From: JAGNRR01 sp965230665
GTDB taxonomy: Bacteria > Bacteroidota > Bacteroidia > Chitinophagales > Chitinophagaceae
Reading direction: 5' to 3'
Assembly (NCBI GenBank): GCA_965230665.1
Contig: CBDDLM010000004.1
Location: 1,612,001 to 1,676,000, forward strand
Length of the DNA stretch: 64,000 bases
Position numbers and translations under genes: made by a program. How positions within the stretch are numbered: position 1 is the stretch's first letter; every line of letters begins with the position of its first letter. Of this stretch, positions 1 to 8,809 are shown in pieces. Below the pieces are notes generated by a model, which saw nothing but the letters and a program-made list of their open reading frames with translations, ran no database searches and had not been told where the DNA came from.

Positions 1-351
1 AGGAACAGGAAGAGGATTCCATGTTACTCCAGCATCTGTTGTTTTTAGTACAATACAAGAATCTATAGCTCCAGCTACGTAGCCTGTATCAGGGTGTGTA
101 AAATAAACACTGGTAAAACTATAGTTCGCCGCAATCGAATGGTTGCTCCAAGTGTCACCGCCATCCGTTGTTTTAAGTAGAAGGCCAACACCACCATTAC
201 TGCCTACAACATAACCTGTATTTGGGCCGGTAAAATAAACAGATGCCAAATTAGAATTCGGAGTAATATTAGTTGGATTTTTAGAAAGCCACTGAGCATG
301 GATGTTCAATGCATAGAAACAGATAACGGATAGGATGATCAGCTTTTTCAT
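1..351 (-). CDS. Secreted YCF48/BNR-like repeat protein, N-terminal part (cut by window edge)
   Basis: The frame opens with an ATG at 349-351 on the minus strand and stays open to position 1, so only the first 117 codons are visible. Residues 1-19 form a signal peptide ending AHA before Gln20. Two repeats follow, each with a SVYFT...P-TGYV segment and then an LKTTD-G-TW segment (about residues 34-67 and 75-110). That pattern is typical of YCF48 and sialidase-type beta-propeller blades in secreted Bacteroidota proteins, which often end in a T9SS sorting domain. The C-terminus is outside the window. The role is unknown; adhesion or surface display is only a guess. Confidence 0.75.
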   Translation of the reverse strand, partial: MKKLIILSVICFYALNIHAQWLSKNPTNITPNSNLASVYFTGPNTGYVVGSNGGVGLLLKTTDGGDTWSNHSIAANYSFTSVYFTHPDTGYVAGAIDSCIVLKTTDAGVTWNPLPVP

Positions 352-443
352 AATTGTTTAGTTTTCCTTTAAAGTTACTTAAACGTCGAAGAAATACTAT
401 CAATTGTAGACAAGATCAAAATAAATTGACATTGCTATGATGA

Positions 444-962
444 TCAACTTAGAACTTCCCACAAAACGATACCAACACTCACACTAATATTAAAGGAATG
501 TTTACTACCATATTGTGGTATTTCAACACAGGCATCGCATAGATCAAGCACTTCATTACTCACACCTTGGACTTCATTGCCGAAGACAAAAACAATTTTT
601 TCATCGTCCTTCTTAGAAAAGTCAGATAAAGAGATGCTATCATGTACTTGTTCGATCGCTACTATTTTGTAAGCTTGTTTTTTTAAGCTAAGAATTGCAT
701 CCGTTGTCTTTTTTTCGTAATGCCAGCTTACACTATCTGTTGCACCCAAAGCACTCTTGTGAATATCGCGGTGAGGAGGACAGGGTGACACTCCACACAA
801 GATTATTTCTTCAATCAAAAAGGCATCAGAAGTTCTAAAAACACTTCCAACATTATGCATAGATCGAACGTTATCGAGCACGACAATTGCTTTAGTTTTT
901 TCTTGATGTTTGAACTCTTCTACACTTAGTCGATCAAGTTCGGCCATTGTTTTTTTTTGCAT
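444..962 (-). CDS. SpoU/TrmH-family RNA 2'-O-methyltransferase
   Basis: A 172-residue protein with the three motifs of the SPOUT trefoil-knot fold: motif 1 at residues 31-43 (N-RSMHNVGSVFRT), motif 2 at 127-135 (FGNEVQGVS) and motif 3 at 148-165 (IPQYGSKHSFNISVSVG). The family transfers a methyl group from S-adenosylmethionine to the ribose 2'-OH of tRNA or rRNA. It is short and has no extra N-terminal substrate-binding domain, so the target RNA cannot be named. The gene lies 2 bp after the stop of the upstream lipoprotein gene, so the two are probably co-transcribed. Met6 is a possible alternative start. Confidence 0.88.
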   Translation of the reverse strand: MQKKTMAELDRLSVEEFKHQEKTKAIVVLDNVRSMHNVGSVFRTSDAFLIEEIILCGVSPCPPHRDIHKSALGATDSVSWHYEKKTTDAILSLKKQAYKIVAIEQVHDSISLSDFSKKDDEKIVFVFGNEVQGVSNEVLDLCDACVEIPQYGSKHSFNISVSVGIVLWEVLS

Positions 963-964
963 AC

Positions 965-1432
965 TTATTGTTCTACTTTTTCAAAAACAAAGTTTTGTTT
1001 TCTATCTCCTGTTTCACTTTCTATTCCAGCTTCCATTTGCCGAGCAGTAATGGTTTTATACCATATTCTTCTAGGGAAATCATAAGCTTCATTTTCAAAA
1101 ACATACTTTTCATTTTCCTGAGAAACAAACCTATAGGAAAAAGCAACACCACCATTTAACCCTTCAATAGTTGGTTTGTAAAATGTACCGCTGTCGGTAA
1201 TGTCTATTTCTATTTCTTCACTCAATTGCATTCCCGTATCGCTCACAACATAGTTCAAAGCTGTATAATGTTGGTCATTCACTTTTTCCCAAGATTCTAG
1301 AATATAGGTGGAATCATCCAAAACCATTTTCCAACTACCCTCTAAAAAAGAAAAGTCCTTTGTTAACTCAGTATTCGAATTACAAGAGATACAAATAGTT
1401 AAAAGAAAAAGGAAAGTAATGTTTCTGCTCAT
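965..1432 (-). CDS. Small DUF6265-like lipoprotein
   Basis: A 155-residue protein with a lipoprotein signal: hydrophobic residues 5-15 and a lipobox ending at Cys17. The mature part begins with a segment like 'FLEGSWKM' and has a later 'ESWEK' segment, the pattern of DUF6265-type proteins thought to form a lipocalin-like beta-barrel. It would sit on the outer membrane facing the periplasm. No ligand or enzymatic residue is evident. It is followed almost directly by the SpoU methyltransferase gene, but no functional link is obvious. Confidence 0.65.
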   Translation of the reverse strand: MSRNITFLFLLTICISCNSNTELTKDFSFLEGSWKMVLDDSTYILESWEKVNDQHYTALNYVVSDTGMQLSEEIEIDITDSGTFYKPTIEGLNGGVAFSYRFVSQENEKYVFENEAYDFPRRIWYKTITARQMEAGIESETGDRKQNFVFEKVEQ

Positions 1433-1471
1433 AGTTCAAAGTTATAAAGAAAAGAAAGAGAATAAATAGTT

Positions 1472-2911
1472 CTAGCACTCAGGTAAGCTCAATGGAATAT
1501 TGGTAGCTAATCCGCCATCACTAGTTTCTTTGTATTTATGATTCATATCAAGCGCAGTGTCTAACATGGTTTTTACAACCTTATCTAAGCTTACTTTGGC
1601 GTCATAAGGGTTGCTTTGAAGAGCAAGCTGTGCGGCTGTAATGGCCTTTATGGCACCCATTGTATTTCGTTCAATACAAGGGATTTGCACCAAGCCACCT
1701 ATAGGGTCACAGGTCATTCCTAAATGATGTTCCATAGCAATCTCTGCTGCTGATAAGGCCTGTTTGACCGTACCACCAAGGCATTCACACAAAGCAGCTG
1801 CAGCCATTGCACTGCTTACGCCAATTTCTGCTTGACATCCTCCCATGGCTGCTGAAATCGTGGCACGTTTTTTAAAAATGCTGCCAATCTCACCAGCGGT
1901 TAGTAAGAATTGTAAGATGGCTTTTTCTCTATGTACTTTAAAAAAGGTAAGATAGTAATGTAAGACAGCGGGAATGACACCAGCGGCGCCATTTGTAGGA
2001 GCTGTTACAACACGACTAAAACTAGCATTCTCTTCGTTTACAGCTAATGCAAAACAACTAACCCAATCTAAAGTATAGCGAAAGTTTTGTCCAGTTGCAT
2101 CAGGGCTATTCTGAATATCATGTACCCACTCTTCGTAGTTCGAGTATTCTTGTCCTCGTAATAATTTTTTAGACAAAGCATGTGCCCGTCTTCTTACATT
2201 TAGCCCACCTGGCAATACACCCGTCTGTTGACAGCCCCTGTAGATACAATCTTGCATAACTTGCCAGATGTCAAGCAATCCTTTCTTCGTTTCTTCCTCC
2301 CCGCGCCACTCACTTTCATTTTCCATCACAATTTCCGATATGCTCAAACCTGTTCTGATACAATGAGTCTCTAATTGTTTCGCTGTTGAAATCTCAAAAG
2401 GAAGATCAATCTCCGTGGTCATAGGGTTGTCTTCATTATCCTTCGTGACAAAGCCACCTCCGACAGAATAAAAGGTCTTGGATAAATTGTTGCCATCTTT
2501 TAAACTAATTAGGAATGTGAGCGCATTGGGATGGTACGGGAGCGATTCTTCCTTCAAAAAGATAATATCATCATTGGGTACAAATGCGATTCTATGAGAT
2601 TGTGCAAACTCAATTTCCTTTTTTGCTTGAATTGAATCAAGCGTTTTTTGAATAGCATCAGGCGGAAAAGTTTCTGCCTGAAAACCACATAAACCTAACT
2701 GAACAGCTAAATCAGTTCCATGACCAACACCTGTTTTGGCCAAAGACCCATATAATAGCACTTGTATTTTTTGTACCTGGGATAGCTGATGGCAAGCGTT
2801 CAATTCTTCAATGCATTGCAAAGCAGCCTTCCATGGGCCTAGCGTATGAGAGGAGCTAGGTCCAATTCCAATTTTAAATATATCGAATACGGATATGGCC
2901 TCGTGTTGCAT
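1472..2911 (-). CDS. sdaA: L-serine ammonia-lyase, single-chain iron-sulfur type
   Basis: Deaminates L-serine to pyruvate and ammonia in the cytoplasm. The N-terminal beta domain starts with FDIFKIGIGPSSSHT, the family hallmark. The C-terminal alpha domain has TAPTNGAAG and the three cysteines expected to hold the [4Fe-4S] cluster (in GGCQAE, TCDPIGG and IPCIERN). I chose the ATG at 2909-2911 because homology begins there. An upstream in-frame ATG at 2965 would add 18 hydrophobic residues that do not belong to the family and would overlap the recQ stop. That gives 479 residues, near the usual single-chain length. The gene is 34 bp after recQ on the same strand. Confidence 0.93.
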   Translation of the reverse strand: MQHEAISVFDIFKIGIGPSSSHTLGPWKAALQCIEELNACHQLSQVQKIQVLLYGSLAKTGVGHGTDLAVQLGLCGFQAETFPPDAIQKTLDSIQAKKEIEFAQSHRIAFVPNDDIIFLKEESLPYHPNALTFLISLKDGNNLSKTFYSVGGGFVTKDNEDNPMTTEIDLPFEISTAKQLETHCIRTGLSISEIVMENESEWRGEEETKKGLLDIWQVMQDCIYRGCQQTGVLPGGLNVRRRAHALSKKLLRGQEYSNYEEWVHDIQNSPDATGQNFRYTLDWVSCFALAVNEENASFSRVVTAPTNGAAGVIPAVLHYYLTFFKVHREKAILQFLLTAGEIGSIFKKRATISAAMGGCQAEIGVSSAMAAAALCECLGGTVKQALSAAEIAMEHHLGMTCDPIGGLVQIPCIERNTMGAIKAITAAQLALQSNPYDAKVSLDKVVKTMLDTALDMNHKYKETSDGGLATNIPLSLPEC

Positions 2912-2945
2912 GAGTAGACAAATGTAATTCGAAAAGATGATAGCA

Positions 2946-4850
2946 TTAGCCAATACAGACTTCACCCATAGTATTTATTTTATAAAGACCTTCACTTACC
3001 ATCTGACGAATAAGTTTTAATATTTGCGTTCGTTCTTCAACCTGTAGATCACCTGTAAGTTCTTCCAACGGAATGCAGTTTCTGTTGCTCAATGCTTGGT
3101 CTAATCTAATTTTCAGATTATCAATGTTTATTTTAACAGCACTGGACAGATCAATATCACAAACGCCACATACTTCCTGTTCCTTTGAATCTTCTGCACT
3201 GAAATAGGCAGCCAAAAGGAGCATGCGACACTGATCTTTATTTAATAAGAATTTTTGCATTGCTCTCAATCGCTCTTGTTCCCTTTGCAAATGCCATTCG
3301 ACCTCTTGATAATTAAGAACAATTTGCTCTGCTGGATAGCGATTATCTATTAGGTAAAGCTGTGGCCGATCTTTTTTAGCAATCATCTTAATATAGGATC
3401 GTGCATAAAGAAACTCGAGATCAACTTTTACTTCTTCAACTGATCTTTTAATGCTAGATGCAATGTCATATTCATTTATTGGAATGGGGTATTGCCAAAT
3501 ACCGTTGTACATCCTTAAGAGTTGTTTCATCAATACATCTTGACGTTGGTAATGTTCCGCAAGATGATGCAATTCCTCACGAGAAGCCATCACTTGTACA
3601 CGAGTAGGAATATAGACTGAATCGCTTAGGTACCAGATGTTTTGCTTTGCTAATAACTGCATGCCATGTAAAGCGGTGGTCATATTATAGTTCTTCAGTT
3701 TTACGAAGGCAAGCAACTCAAAATCGAAAAATTCGTTTTTCCCAGCACCCACTGGAATTTTAAGATAGTTACAGATGTCTATATAAAGTGCTCTTAGTTT
3801 TGTTTCACTCGGAAACTTTAATGCTATTTGCTCATTTTGACGATCGATACTTTTAGCGTTGTATAATATAACTCCTTCGGCATCCGCACCATCTCTACCG
3901 GCACGACCTACTTCTTGATAATAGGATTCCAAACTCTCCGGTAAATCATAATGCACGACTAATCGTACATCGGGCTTATCAATGCCCATTCCAAAGGCAT
4001 TCGTACTAACAATAACCTTTGATGTGTTATTTAGCCATGTATTTTGTGCTGAGTCTCTTTCTTCCTTAGATAAACCTGCATGATAGAACGAACTGCGAAT
4101 GCCTTCTTGATTTATTAGCATGGAGAGTTCTTTACAAGCCCGTCTACTTCTACAATATACAATAGCACTTCCACTTGTTTTTTTCAAGATAGAGATCAAC
4201 TGACTTTCTTTATTTACTACTTCAAGAGCTTTAAGGGCTAGTTCTTTTCGGATATAAGATGCTCTGAATACCCTTGCTTCATTAAGGGCTAAACGCTCGG
4301 TAATTTCTTGTTCAACATTGGGCGTTGCCGTAGCTGTGAGAGCCAGAATAGGCTTACGACCTATATAGTGTTTTATTTCTTTGATATTTAGGTAGGCTGG
4401 GCGAAAATCATGTCCCCATTGAGCAATACAATGGGCTTCATCAATAGCGATAAAAGAAATACGGGCATTGGTAAGAAATCTTTGAAACCGTGTACTTTGT
4501 AATCGCTCGGGTGATACATAAAGGAGTTTGATTTGTTCGTCTAATGCCTGTTGGTACACGAAAGCACTTTCTGTATGATCTAGACTTCCATAAAGTGCGG
4601 CAGCCGGAATATTCTTAGCCTTTAGCTGTCTGACTTGGTCTTTCATTAGGGCGATTAAAGGCGAAATAACCAGACAAACTCCTTTGCTAATAAGACCTGG
4701 TAGTTGAAAACACAACGATTTACCACTTCCTGTTGGAAGAATGGCCAATGTATCCCTTCCTCCTAGAAGGCTCTGTATAATTTCTTTTTGCAGCGGTCGG
4801 AAGCTTTTGAAGCCCCATTGTTTTTCTAATATTTTTTCTAAATCAAGCAC
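2946..4850 (-). CDS. recQ: ATP-dependent DNA helicase RecQ with one zinc ligand missing
   Basis: A superfamily 2 3'-5' DNA helicase for recombination and fork repair. Visible in order: motif 0 (WGFKSFRPLQ), Walker A (LPTGSGKS), DEAH box (IDEAHCIAQWGHDFRP), helicase C-terminal motif VI (QEVGRAGRDG), the zinc region and a winged helix. No clear HRDC domain follows. The zinc region reads QCRM...VCGVCDID, so the fourth cysteine of the usual CGxCDxC motif is Asp. I chose the GTG at 4848-4850 because RecQ proteins start a few residues before WGF. The ATG at 4889 would overlap the divergent regulator's start codon, and an ATG at 4952 lies further inside that gene. The start is uncertain. Confidence 0.9.
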   Translation of the reverse strand: MLDLEKILEKQWGFKSFRPLQKEIIQSLLGGRDTLAILPTGSGKSLCFQLPGLISKGVCLVISPLIALMKDQVRQLKAKNIPAAALYGSLDHTESAFVYQQALDEQIKLLYVSPERLQSTRFQRFLTNARISFIAIDEAHCIAQWGHDFRPAYLNIKEIKHYIGRKPILALTATATPNVEQEITERLALNEARVFRASYIRKELALKALEVVNKESQLISILKKTSGSAIVYCRSRRACKELSMLINQEGIRSSFYHAGLSKEERDSAQNTWLNNTSKVIVSTNAFGMGIDKPDVRLVVHYDLPESLESYYQEVGRAGRDGADAEGVILYNAKSIDRQNEQIALKFPSETKLRALYIDICNYLKIPVGAGKNEFFDFELLAFVKLKNYNMTTALHGMQLLAKQNIWYLSDSVYIPTRVQVMASREELHHLAEHYQRQDVLMKQLLRMYNGIWQYPIPINEYDIASSIKRSVEEVKVDLEFLYARSYIKMIAKKDRPQLYLIDNRYPAEQIVLNYQEVEWHLQREQERLRAMQKFLLNKDQCRMLLLAAYFSAEDSKEQEVCGVCDIDLSSAVKINIDNLKIRLDQALSNRNCIPLEELTGDLQVEERTQILKLIRQMVSEGLYKINTMGEVCIG

Positions 4851-4870
4851 CGAGTATGTTGTAAAGTAAA

Positions 4871-4878
4871 TAAATTTG
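4871..4878 (+). promoter_or_regulatory. Bacteroidota -7 box of the FNR-like regulator gene
   Basis: TAAATTTG matches the Bacteroidota -7 consensus TAnnTTTG and ends 9 bp before the ATG at 4888. Transcription would then start at or within a few bases of the start codon, giving a nearly leaderless mRNA. No good -33 TTTG is visible. Confidence 0.5.
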
Positions 4879-4887
4879 CGTTGATTC

Positions 4888-5595
4888 ATGGCAGACTTCG
4901 AACATATTGATTGTAAGCATTGCTCTAACCGCTTCAAATCTGTGATTTGCAAAACGAGTAGCGACTACTCTGAGGAATTAGAGCTTGAAAAAGTATGTTC
5001 ACAATTTAAAAAAGGTGAAACGATCTTTAAAGAAGGGTCACATGCTTATGGCTTGTATTGTATTAATGCTGGAAAAATTAAACTAAGCAAGAATGGTGAT
5101 ATGGGCAAAGAGCATATTGTTCGAATGGCGGCCCCTGGAGATGTATTAGGCTATCGTGCTATTTTGAGTGGTGAGCGGTATTCTGCCTCTGCAACCGCTA
5201 TAGAGGATAGCAATTTATGCTTTGTTCCTAAAGAGCTTTTTTTAAGCATTGTAAGAAAAGATGGAGAGCTGAGCATGGATATGATGCGCTTACTTTCAGA
5301 AGATCTACGCCGTGCAGAAAGCACCATTACACATATGGCACAGAAACCTGTTCGTGAACGAACAGCAGAAGCACTTCTATTCTTAAAGGAGACCTACGGT
5401 TTAGCAAATGATGGTCAAACGTTAAATGTGGCTCTCTCAAGAGAAGAGCTTTCTAATTTAGTTGGCACTGCTACAGAAACATTGGTACGATTCTTAAAGG
5501 AGTTTAAAGATAATGGTTTAGTTAAGTTAGAAGGTAAGAAGATCTTACTTTCTGATTTACCTGCCCTTGCTCGATACGCTAATATGTATGATTAA
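4888..5595 (+). CDS. FNR-like Crp/Fnr-family regulator with likely Fe-S cysteines
   Basis: A 235-residue Crp/Fnr protein: N-terminal cysteine segment (residues 1-25), cyclic-nucleotide-fold sensor (about 35-135), long dimer helix and a C-terminal winged helix. Cys9, Cys12 and Cys21 plus Cys111 (in NLCFVPKE) line up with the four [4Fe-4S] ligands of E. coli FNR, though Cys12 and Cys21 are 9 residues apart rather than 6. This suggests oxygen sensing. The recognition helix reads TATETLVRF, so it keeps Glu and Arg of FNR's E-T-I-S-R but has Val where FNR has Ser. It sits upstream of an FNR box and a cbb3-assembly ATPase, the expected neighbourhood for such a regulator. Confidence 0.88.
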   Translation: MADFEHIDCKHCSNRFKSVICKTSSDYSEELELEKVCSQFKKGETIFKEGSHAYGLYCINAGKIKLSKNGDMGKEHIVRMAAPGDVLGYRAILSGERYSASATAIEDSNLCFVPKELFLSIVRKDGELSMDMMRLLSEDLRRAESTITHMAQKPVRERTAEALLFLKETYGLANDGQTLNVALSREELSNLVGTATETLVRFLKEFKDNGLVKLEGKKILLSDLPALARYANMYD

Positions 5596-5648
5596 TTTCT
5601 TTAAGAAGAAAATTTAAGTAAGCTTTCAACCATCTCCACGATCCAAAC

Positions 5649-5662
5649 TTGATAAATATCAA
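5649..5662 (+). promoter_or_regulatory. FNR-type box upstream of the copper ATPase operon
   Basis: TTGAT-AAAT-ATCAA is a perfect FNR consensus (TTGAT-N4-ATCAA). Its centre is at 5655.5, about 67 bp before the GTG at 5723. A weak -7-like box (TGTATTTG) ends at 5720, so the site would lie further upstream than the two boxes at 9374 and 10846. That would be a class-I-like position. Confidence 0.6.
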
Positions 5663-5722
5663 TTTTCAAATTGACAATCTTCATAGACTACCATTTAAGA
5701 TGTTTCTAATCTTGTATTTGGA

Positions 5723-6181
5723 GTGCTACATCACAAAGAACATAGCAAGAACTATGATAATGCAGCTTATTTTAAGCGCTTAGTAAACGAGTATTATCCT
5801 CAACGCCTAGAGGAGTTAAGGTCTTTACATGGTAGTATGATGGTTATGGATGAAAAAGCCAGAGTTCCGCAGTTGTTCTTAGAGAAATTAATCAATGAGG
5901 TCAATACGCTTTGGAGGGCTGAAAAACATTATTGGCAAATGACCGATGATATGTTGGAGGCCCTAAACTTCCCTAAAGATTATATTGTAAAAAAACAGAA
6001 GACCATTAGTGATTTAATTACCCATCTGCACTCTCTACTCTTTACAAATAACGGTTCTGGTAATAGACAGAATGTATTAGGATTATTATCTGACTATATA
6101 GAAATTGAATATAAACTAAGCGGTCTTTTAATTGAAAAGGAAAGACGGATTTATGAAATAAGTGCAGATGAACCGAACTAA
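5723..6181 (+). CDS. Hypothetical helical protein upstream of ccoI
   Basis: A predicted 152-residue soluble, charged, largely helical protein. I do not recognise the family. It has an N-terminal LHHKEH segment and several His and Tyr residues but no clear haemerythrin or cytochrome motif. The frame opens with GTG at 5723; no in-frame ATG lies near. It overlaps the copper ATPase start by 14 bp, so the two are almost certainly translated together. Its place between an FNR box and a cbb3-assembly ATPase hints at a respiratory or copper-handling job, but that is inference only. Confidence 0.6.
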   Translation: MLHHKEHSKNYDNAAYFKRLVNEYYPQRLEELRSLHGSMMVMDEKARVPQLFLEKLINEVNTLWRAEKHYWQMTDDMLEALNFPKDYIVKKQKTISDLITHLHSLLFTNNGSGNRQNVLGLLSDYIEIEYKLSGLLIEKERRIYEISADEPN

Positions 6182-8594
6182 ATCTATATCAGAAAAAGAA
6201 ACATGTTACCACTGTGGTGATTCATGTCGTTTGGGTTCTGTGCATAAAGATGAAAAAGCGTTTTGTTGTTCAGGTTGTGCCGCCGTATATGATATTCTTA
6301 AACAAGGTAACCTCTGCGCCTACTACGATTTGGAGGAGAAACCAGGGACGAAGCAGAATCAAGAATTTGATTACGATAAATACGCTTTCCTTGATGATGA
6401 TGAGGTCATCCAAAAAATGATCCAATTTAAGGATGCATCTCAAACACATATAAAGTTCTATCTTCCTCAAATTCATTGTGCTTCTTGTTTATGGTTGTTG
6501 GAAAACTTACCGCAATTACATGATGGTATTCAAGCAGCTGAGGTTGATTTTGTTCAAAAAGAGGTGTTCGTAGTATTTAAACAAGAAGAGATTTCTTTAA
6601 AAGGTCTCGTAACCCTACTTAGCAAAATTGGTTATGAACCTCAATTGAATAAAGGGACCATTGGAGACGGAAATCAAGTTAAAAAAAATTATACATCACA
6701 AAACATAAAGTACCTCGGAGTTGCAGGAGCCAGTTTTGTAGCTATTATGATGCTCAGTCTTCCAGAGTATATTTCTGGTGGTCAATTGTTTAGCCCATCG
6801 CTGAGTGTATTTTTTAGATGGGCCAACTTGGTCCTTTGTCTTCCTGCTGTTTTTTATTCCAGTCATATCTTTTTTCTGTCATCTTGGAAAGGGATCAAGC
6901 ACAAGATATTGAATACAGATGCACCAGTTGCATTAGCTATTGCTATAACGTTTACTCGCTCGATATATGATGTAATGATACTGGGTCAATCGGGTTACTT
7001 TGATAGCCTAACTGGTTTAATCTTCTTTATGCTTTTAGGAAGAGTATTACAGCAACGAACATACCGTTTGATAAATTACGAACGAGACTTTACATCCTAC
7101 TTCCCAATAGCCGTTACAAAAATCAACAAGGATCAAACCACAAGTACAATAAAGCTAGAGGATATAAAGTTTGCTGATGAGATTATAGTATATCCCAATG
7201 ACATTATTCCTATAGACGGGATTGTGGTGAAAAGTAAAGCAGACATAGACTATAGCTTTGTGACAGGTGAAAGCACACCAAGTACAAAAGAAACAAGTGA
7301 TATTGTATACGCTGGAGGGCGTGTGTTGAATAATAAGATTGTTGTATACGCACTAAAAGAAGCCTCGCAATCTTACCTAACACATTTGTGGAATAAATCT
7401 AACAACGAAAAAACGGAAAAGAAAACCGTAAAGCATACGGATTGGGTCAGTCATTATTTTACTTGGGGAATTTTATTGATTGCTGTTATTACTGCTACGG
7501 TTTGGCTGTTTATTGACCCAAGTAAAGCGCTCTGGGCGGCAACGGCGGTATTAATTATTTCCTGCCCTTGTGCCTTACTTCTGAGTGAAACTTTTACAAA
7601 GGGGAATATCTTACGGAATCTTAGCAAGATTGGTTTATACGTAAAAAACGAAGATGTACTTGATCAACTTTCGCATACCGATCATATCATCTTTGATAAA
7701 ACAGGCACGCTTACAGAAGCTAAAAATTTTCATACTTTTTATAAAGGAAAAACGCTTACTGATGATGAGCGTATGCTTATCTATAGTGCAGTAAGTTATA
7801 GTAAGCACCCTTATAGCCGTGCTATAGCGCAATACTTAGATGAACCGTTGATCTATGACGAGATCGCTGTAAAAGAAATTTCGGGAGGTGGCCTTGAAGC
7901 ACATAATGATCATCATTATTTACGTCTAGGATCTGAAGAGTTCGTATATAAACAGGTTGAATCTGGATCTGATAAAAAGAAACTGGCGGAAGTATATGTT
8001 ATGATCGATATGGAGCTGGTAGGAATTTTTAGCTTTAAAAATTACTATAGAAAAAATGTTCTTGAAACACTTAAGCAACTTTCTACAGAATACGAATTGT
8101 CTGTACTTAGCGGAGATAATGATGCAGAGTATACCAACCTGAGAAATATGTTAGGGCCTAATGTACAGCTAAACTTTAATCAAAAACCAGATGATAAACG
8201 AGCGTATATCCACCAATTAAAGGCACAAGGTAAAAACACGCTCATGGTAGGCGATGGTCTCAATGACAATGGGGCTTTACAAGAAAGTGATTGTGGCCTT
8301 ATTATTTGCGAAGAAAGTAATAGCTTTTTTCCTGGTGGCGATGCACTACTAGATGCCTCATCAGTATCTAAACTGGGAAAAGTACTACAGGTATCCAAAA
8401 AGATTAAATCGATCATTTATCTAACTTTTGGGTTGAGTCTGGCTTATAACCTTACTGGACTATTTTTTGCCGTTCAAGGGAATTTAAGTCCGCTAATTGC
8501 TGCTGTTCTCATGCCAGCAAGTTCTATTACCATTATTTTACTCACCTTTGGATTGAGTGAGTGGGTAAGTCGTAAGAATTTGAAGATGGTTTAA
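6168..8594 (+). CDS. ccoI: Heavy-metal P1B-type ATPase, CcoI/FixI-like
   Basis: A copper-transporting P-type ATPase of the type that supplies Cu for cbb3 cytochrome oxidase assembly. The N-terminus has the cysteine cluster typical of CcoI/FixI (CYHCGDSC, then CCSGC), followed by a metal-binding domain with HCASCLW and then the membrane segments. The metal-site motif is SCPCALL, the phosphorylation motif DKTGTLT, the P1B HP motif is in SKHPYSRA, and the hinge is GDGLNDNGAL. I chose the ATG at 6168 rather than GTG 6162. In most Bacteroidota ccoI is followed by ccoS and ccoNOP. Here the next gene is an unrelated regulator, so the cbb3 oxidase must be elsewhere or absent. Confidence 0.9.
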   Translation: MNRTKSISEKETCYHCGDSCRLGSVHKDEKAFCCSGCAAVYDILKQGNLCAYYDLEEKPGTKQNQEFDYDKYAFLDDDEVIQKMIQFKDASQTHIKFYLPQIHCASCLWLLENLPQLHDGIQAAEVDFVQKEVFVVFKQEEISLKGLVTLLSKIGYEPQLNKGTIGDGNQVKKNYTSQNIKYLGVAGASFVAIMMLSLPEYISGGQLFSPSLSVFFRWANLVLCLPAVFYSSHIFFLSSWKGIKHKILNTDAPVALAIAITFTRSIYDVMILGQSGYFDSLTGLIFFMLLGRVLQQRTYRLINYERDFTSYFPIAVTKINKDQTTSTIKLEDIKFADEIIVYPNDIIPIDGIVVKSKADIDYSFVTGESTPSTKETSDIVYAGGRVLNNKIVVYALKEASQSYLTHLWNKSNNEKTEKKTVKHTDWVSHYFTWGILLIAVITATVWLFIDPSKALWAATAVLIISCPCALLLSETFTKGNILRNLSKIGLYVKNEDVLDQLSHTDHIIFDKTGTLTEAKNFHTFYKGKTLTDDERMLIYSAVSYSKHPYSRAIAQYLDEPLIYDEIAVKEISGGGLEAHNDHHYLRLGSEEFVYKQVESGSDKKKLAEVYVMIDMELVGIFSFKNYYRKNVLETLKQLSTEYELSVLSGDNDAEYTNLRNMLGPNVQLNFNQKPDDKRAYIHQLKAQGKNTLMVGDGLNDNGALQESDCGLIICEESNSFFPGGDALLDASSVSKLGKVLQVSKKIKSIIYLTFGLSLAYNLTGLFFAVQGNLSPLIAAVLMPASSITIILLTFGLSEWVSRKNLKMV

Positions 8595-8761
8595 TTACCA
8601 TTCAAAGGAGCATCCCAGACTCACAATATCGGATTTAAGACCATTGCTTCTTTCGTAGTGGCTATACTTCAGATCAACACCTTTTGGATTGGGATAGATT
8701 ATTTTTTTCCTTACGTTCAATGAGTTGCCATCATATTATTTTCTCTTTGTTAGAACCTCAT

Positions 8762-8804
8762 TTAATTGATCAATTAATTTTTTTTAGTTTTATACACTAA
8801 AACT
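8762..8804 (+). promoter_or_regulatory. Two palindromes upstream of the second Crp/Fnr gene
   Basis: Positions 8762-8777 read TTAATTGATCAATTAA, a perfect 16-bp palindrome. Positions 8786-8804 contain AGTTTTA-TACAC-TAAAACT, a 7-bp inverted repeat with a 5-bp spacer that ends 5 bp before the ATG at 8810. Both lie where a promoter is expected and could be operator sites, for example for autoregulation. The first lacks the 4-bp spacer of a true FNR box. Confidence 0.4.
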
Positions 8805-8809
8805 ATTGG

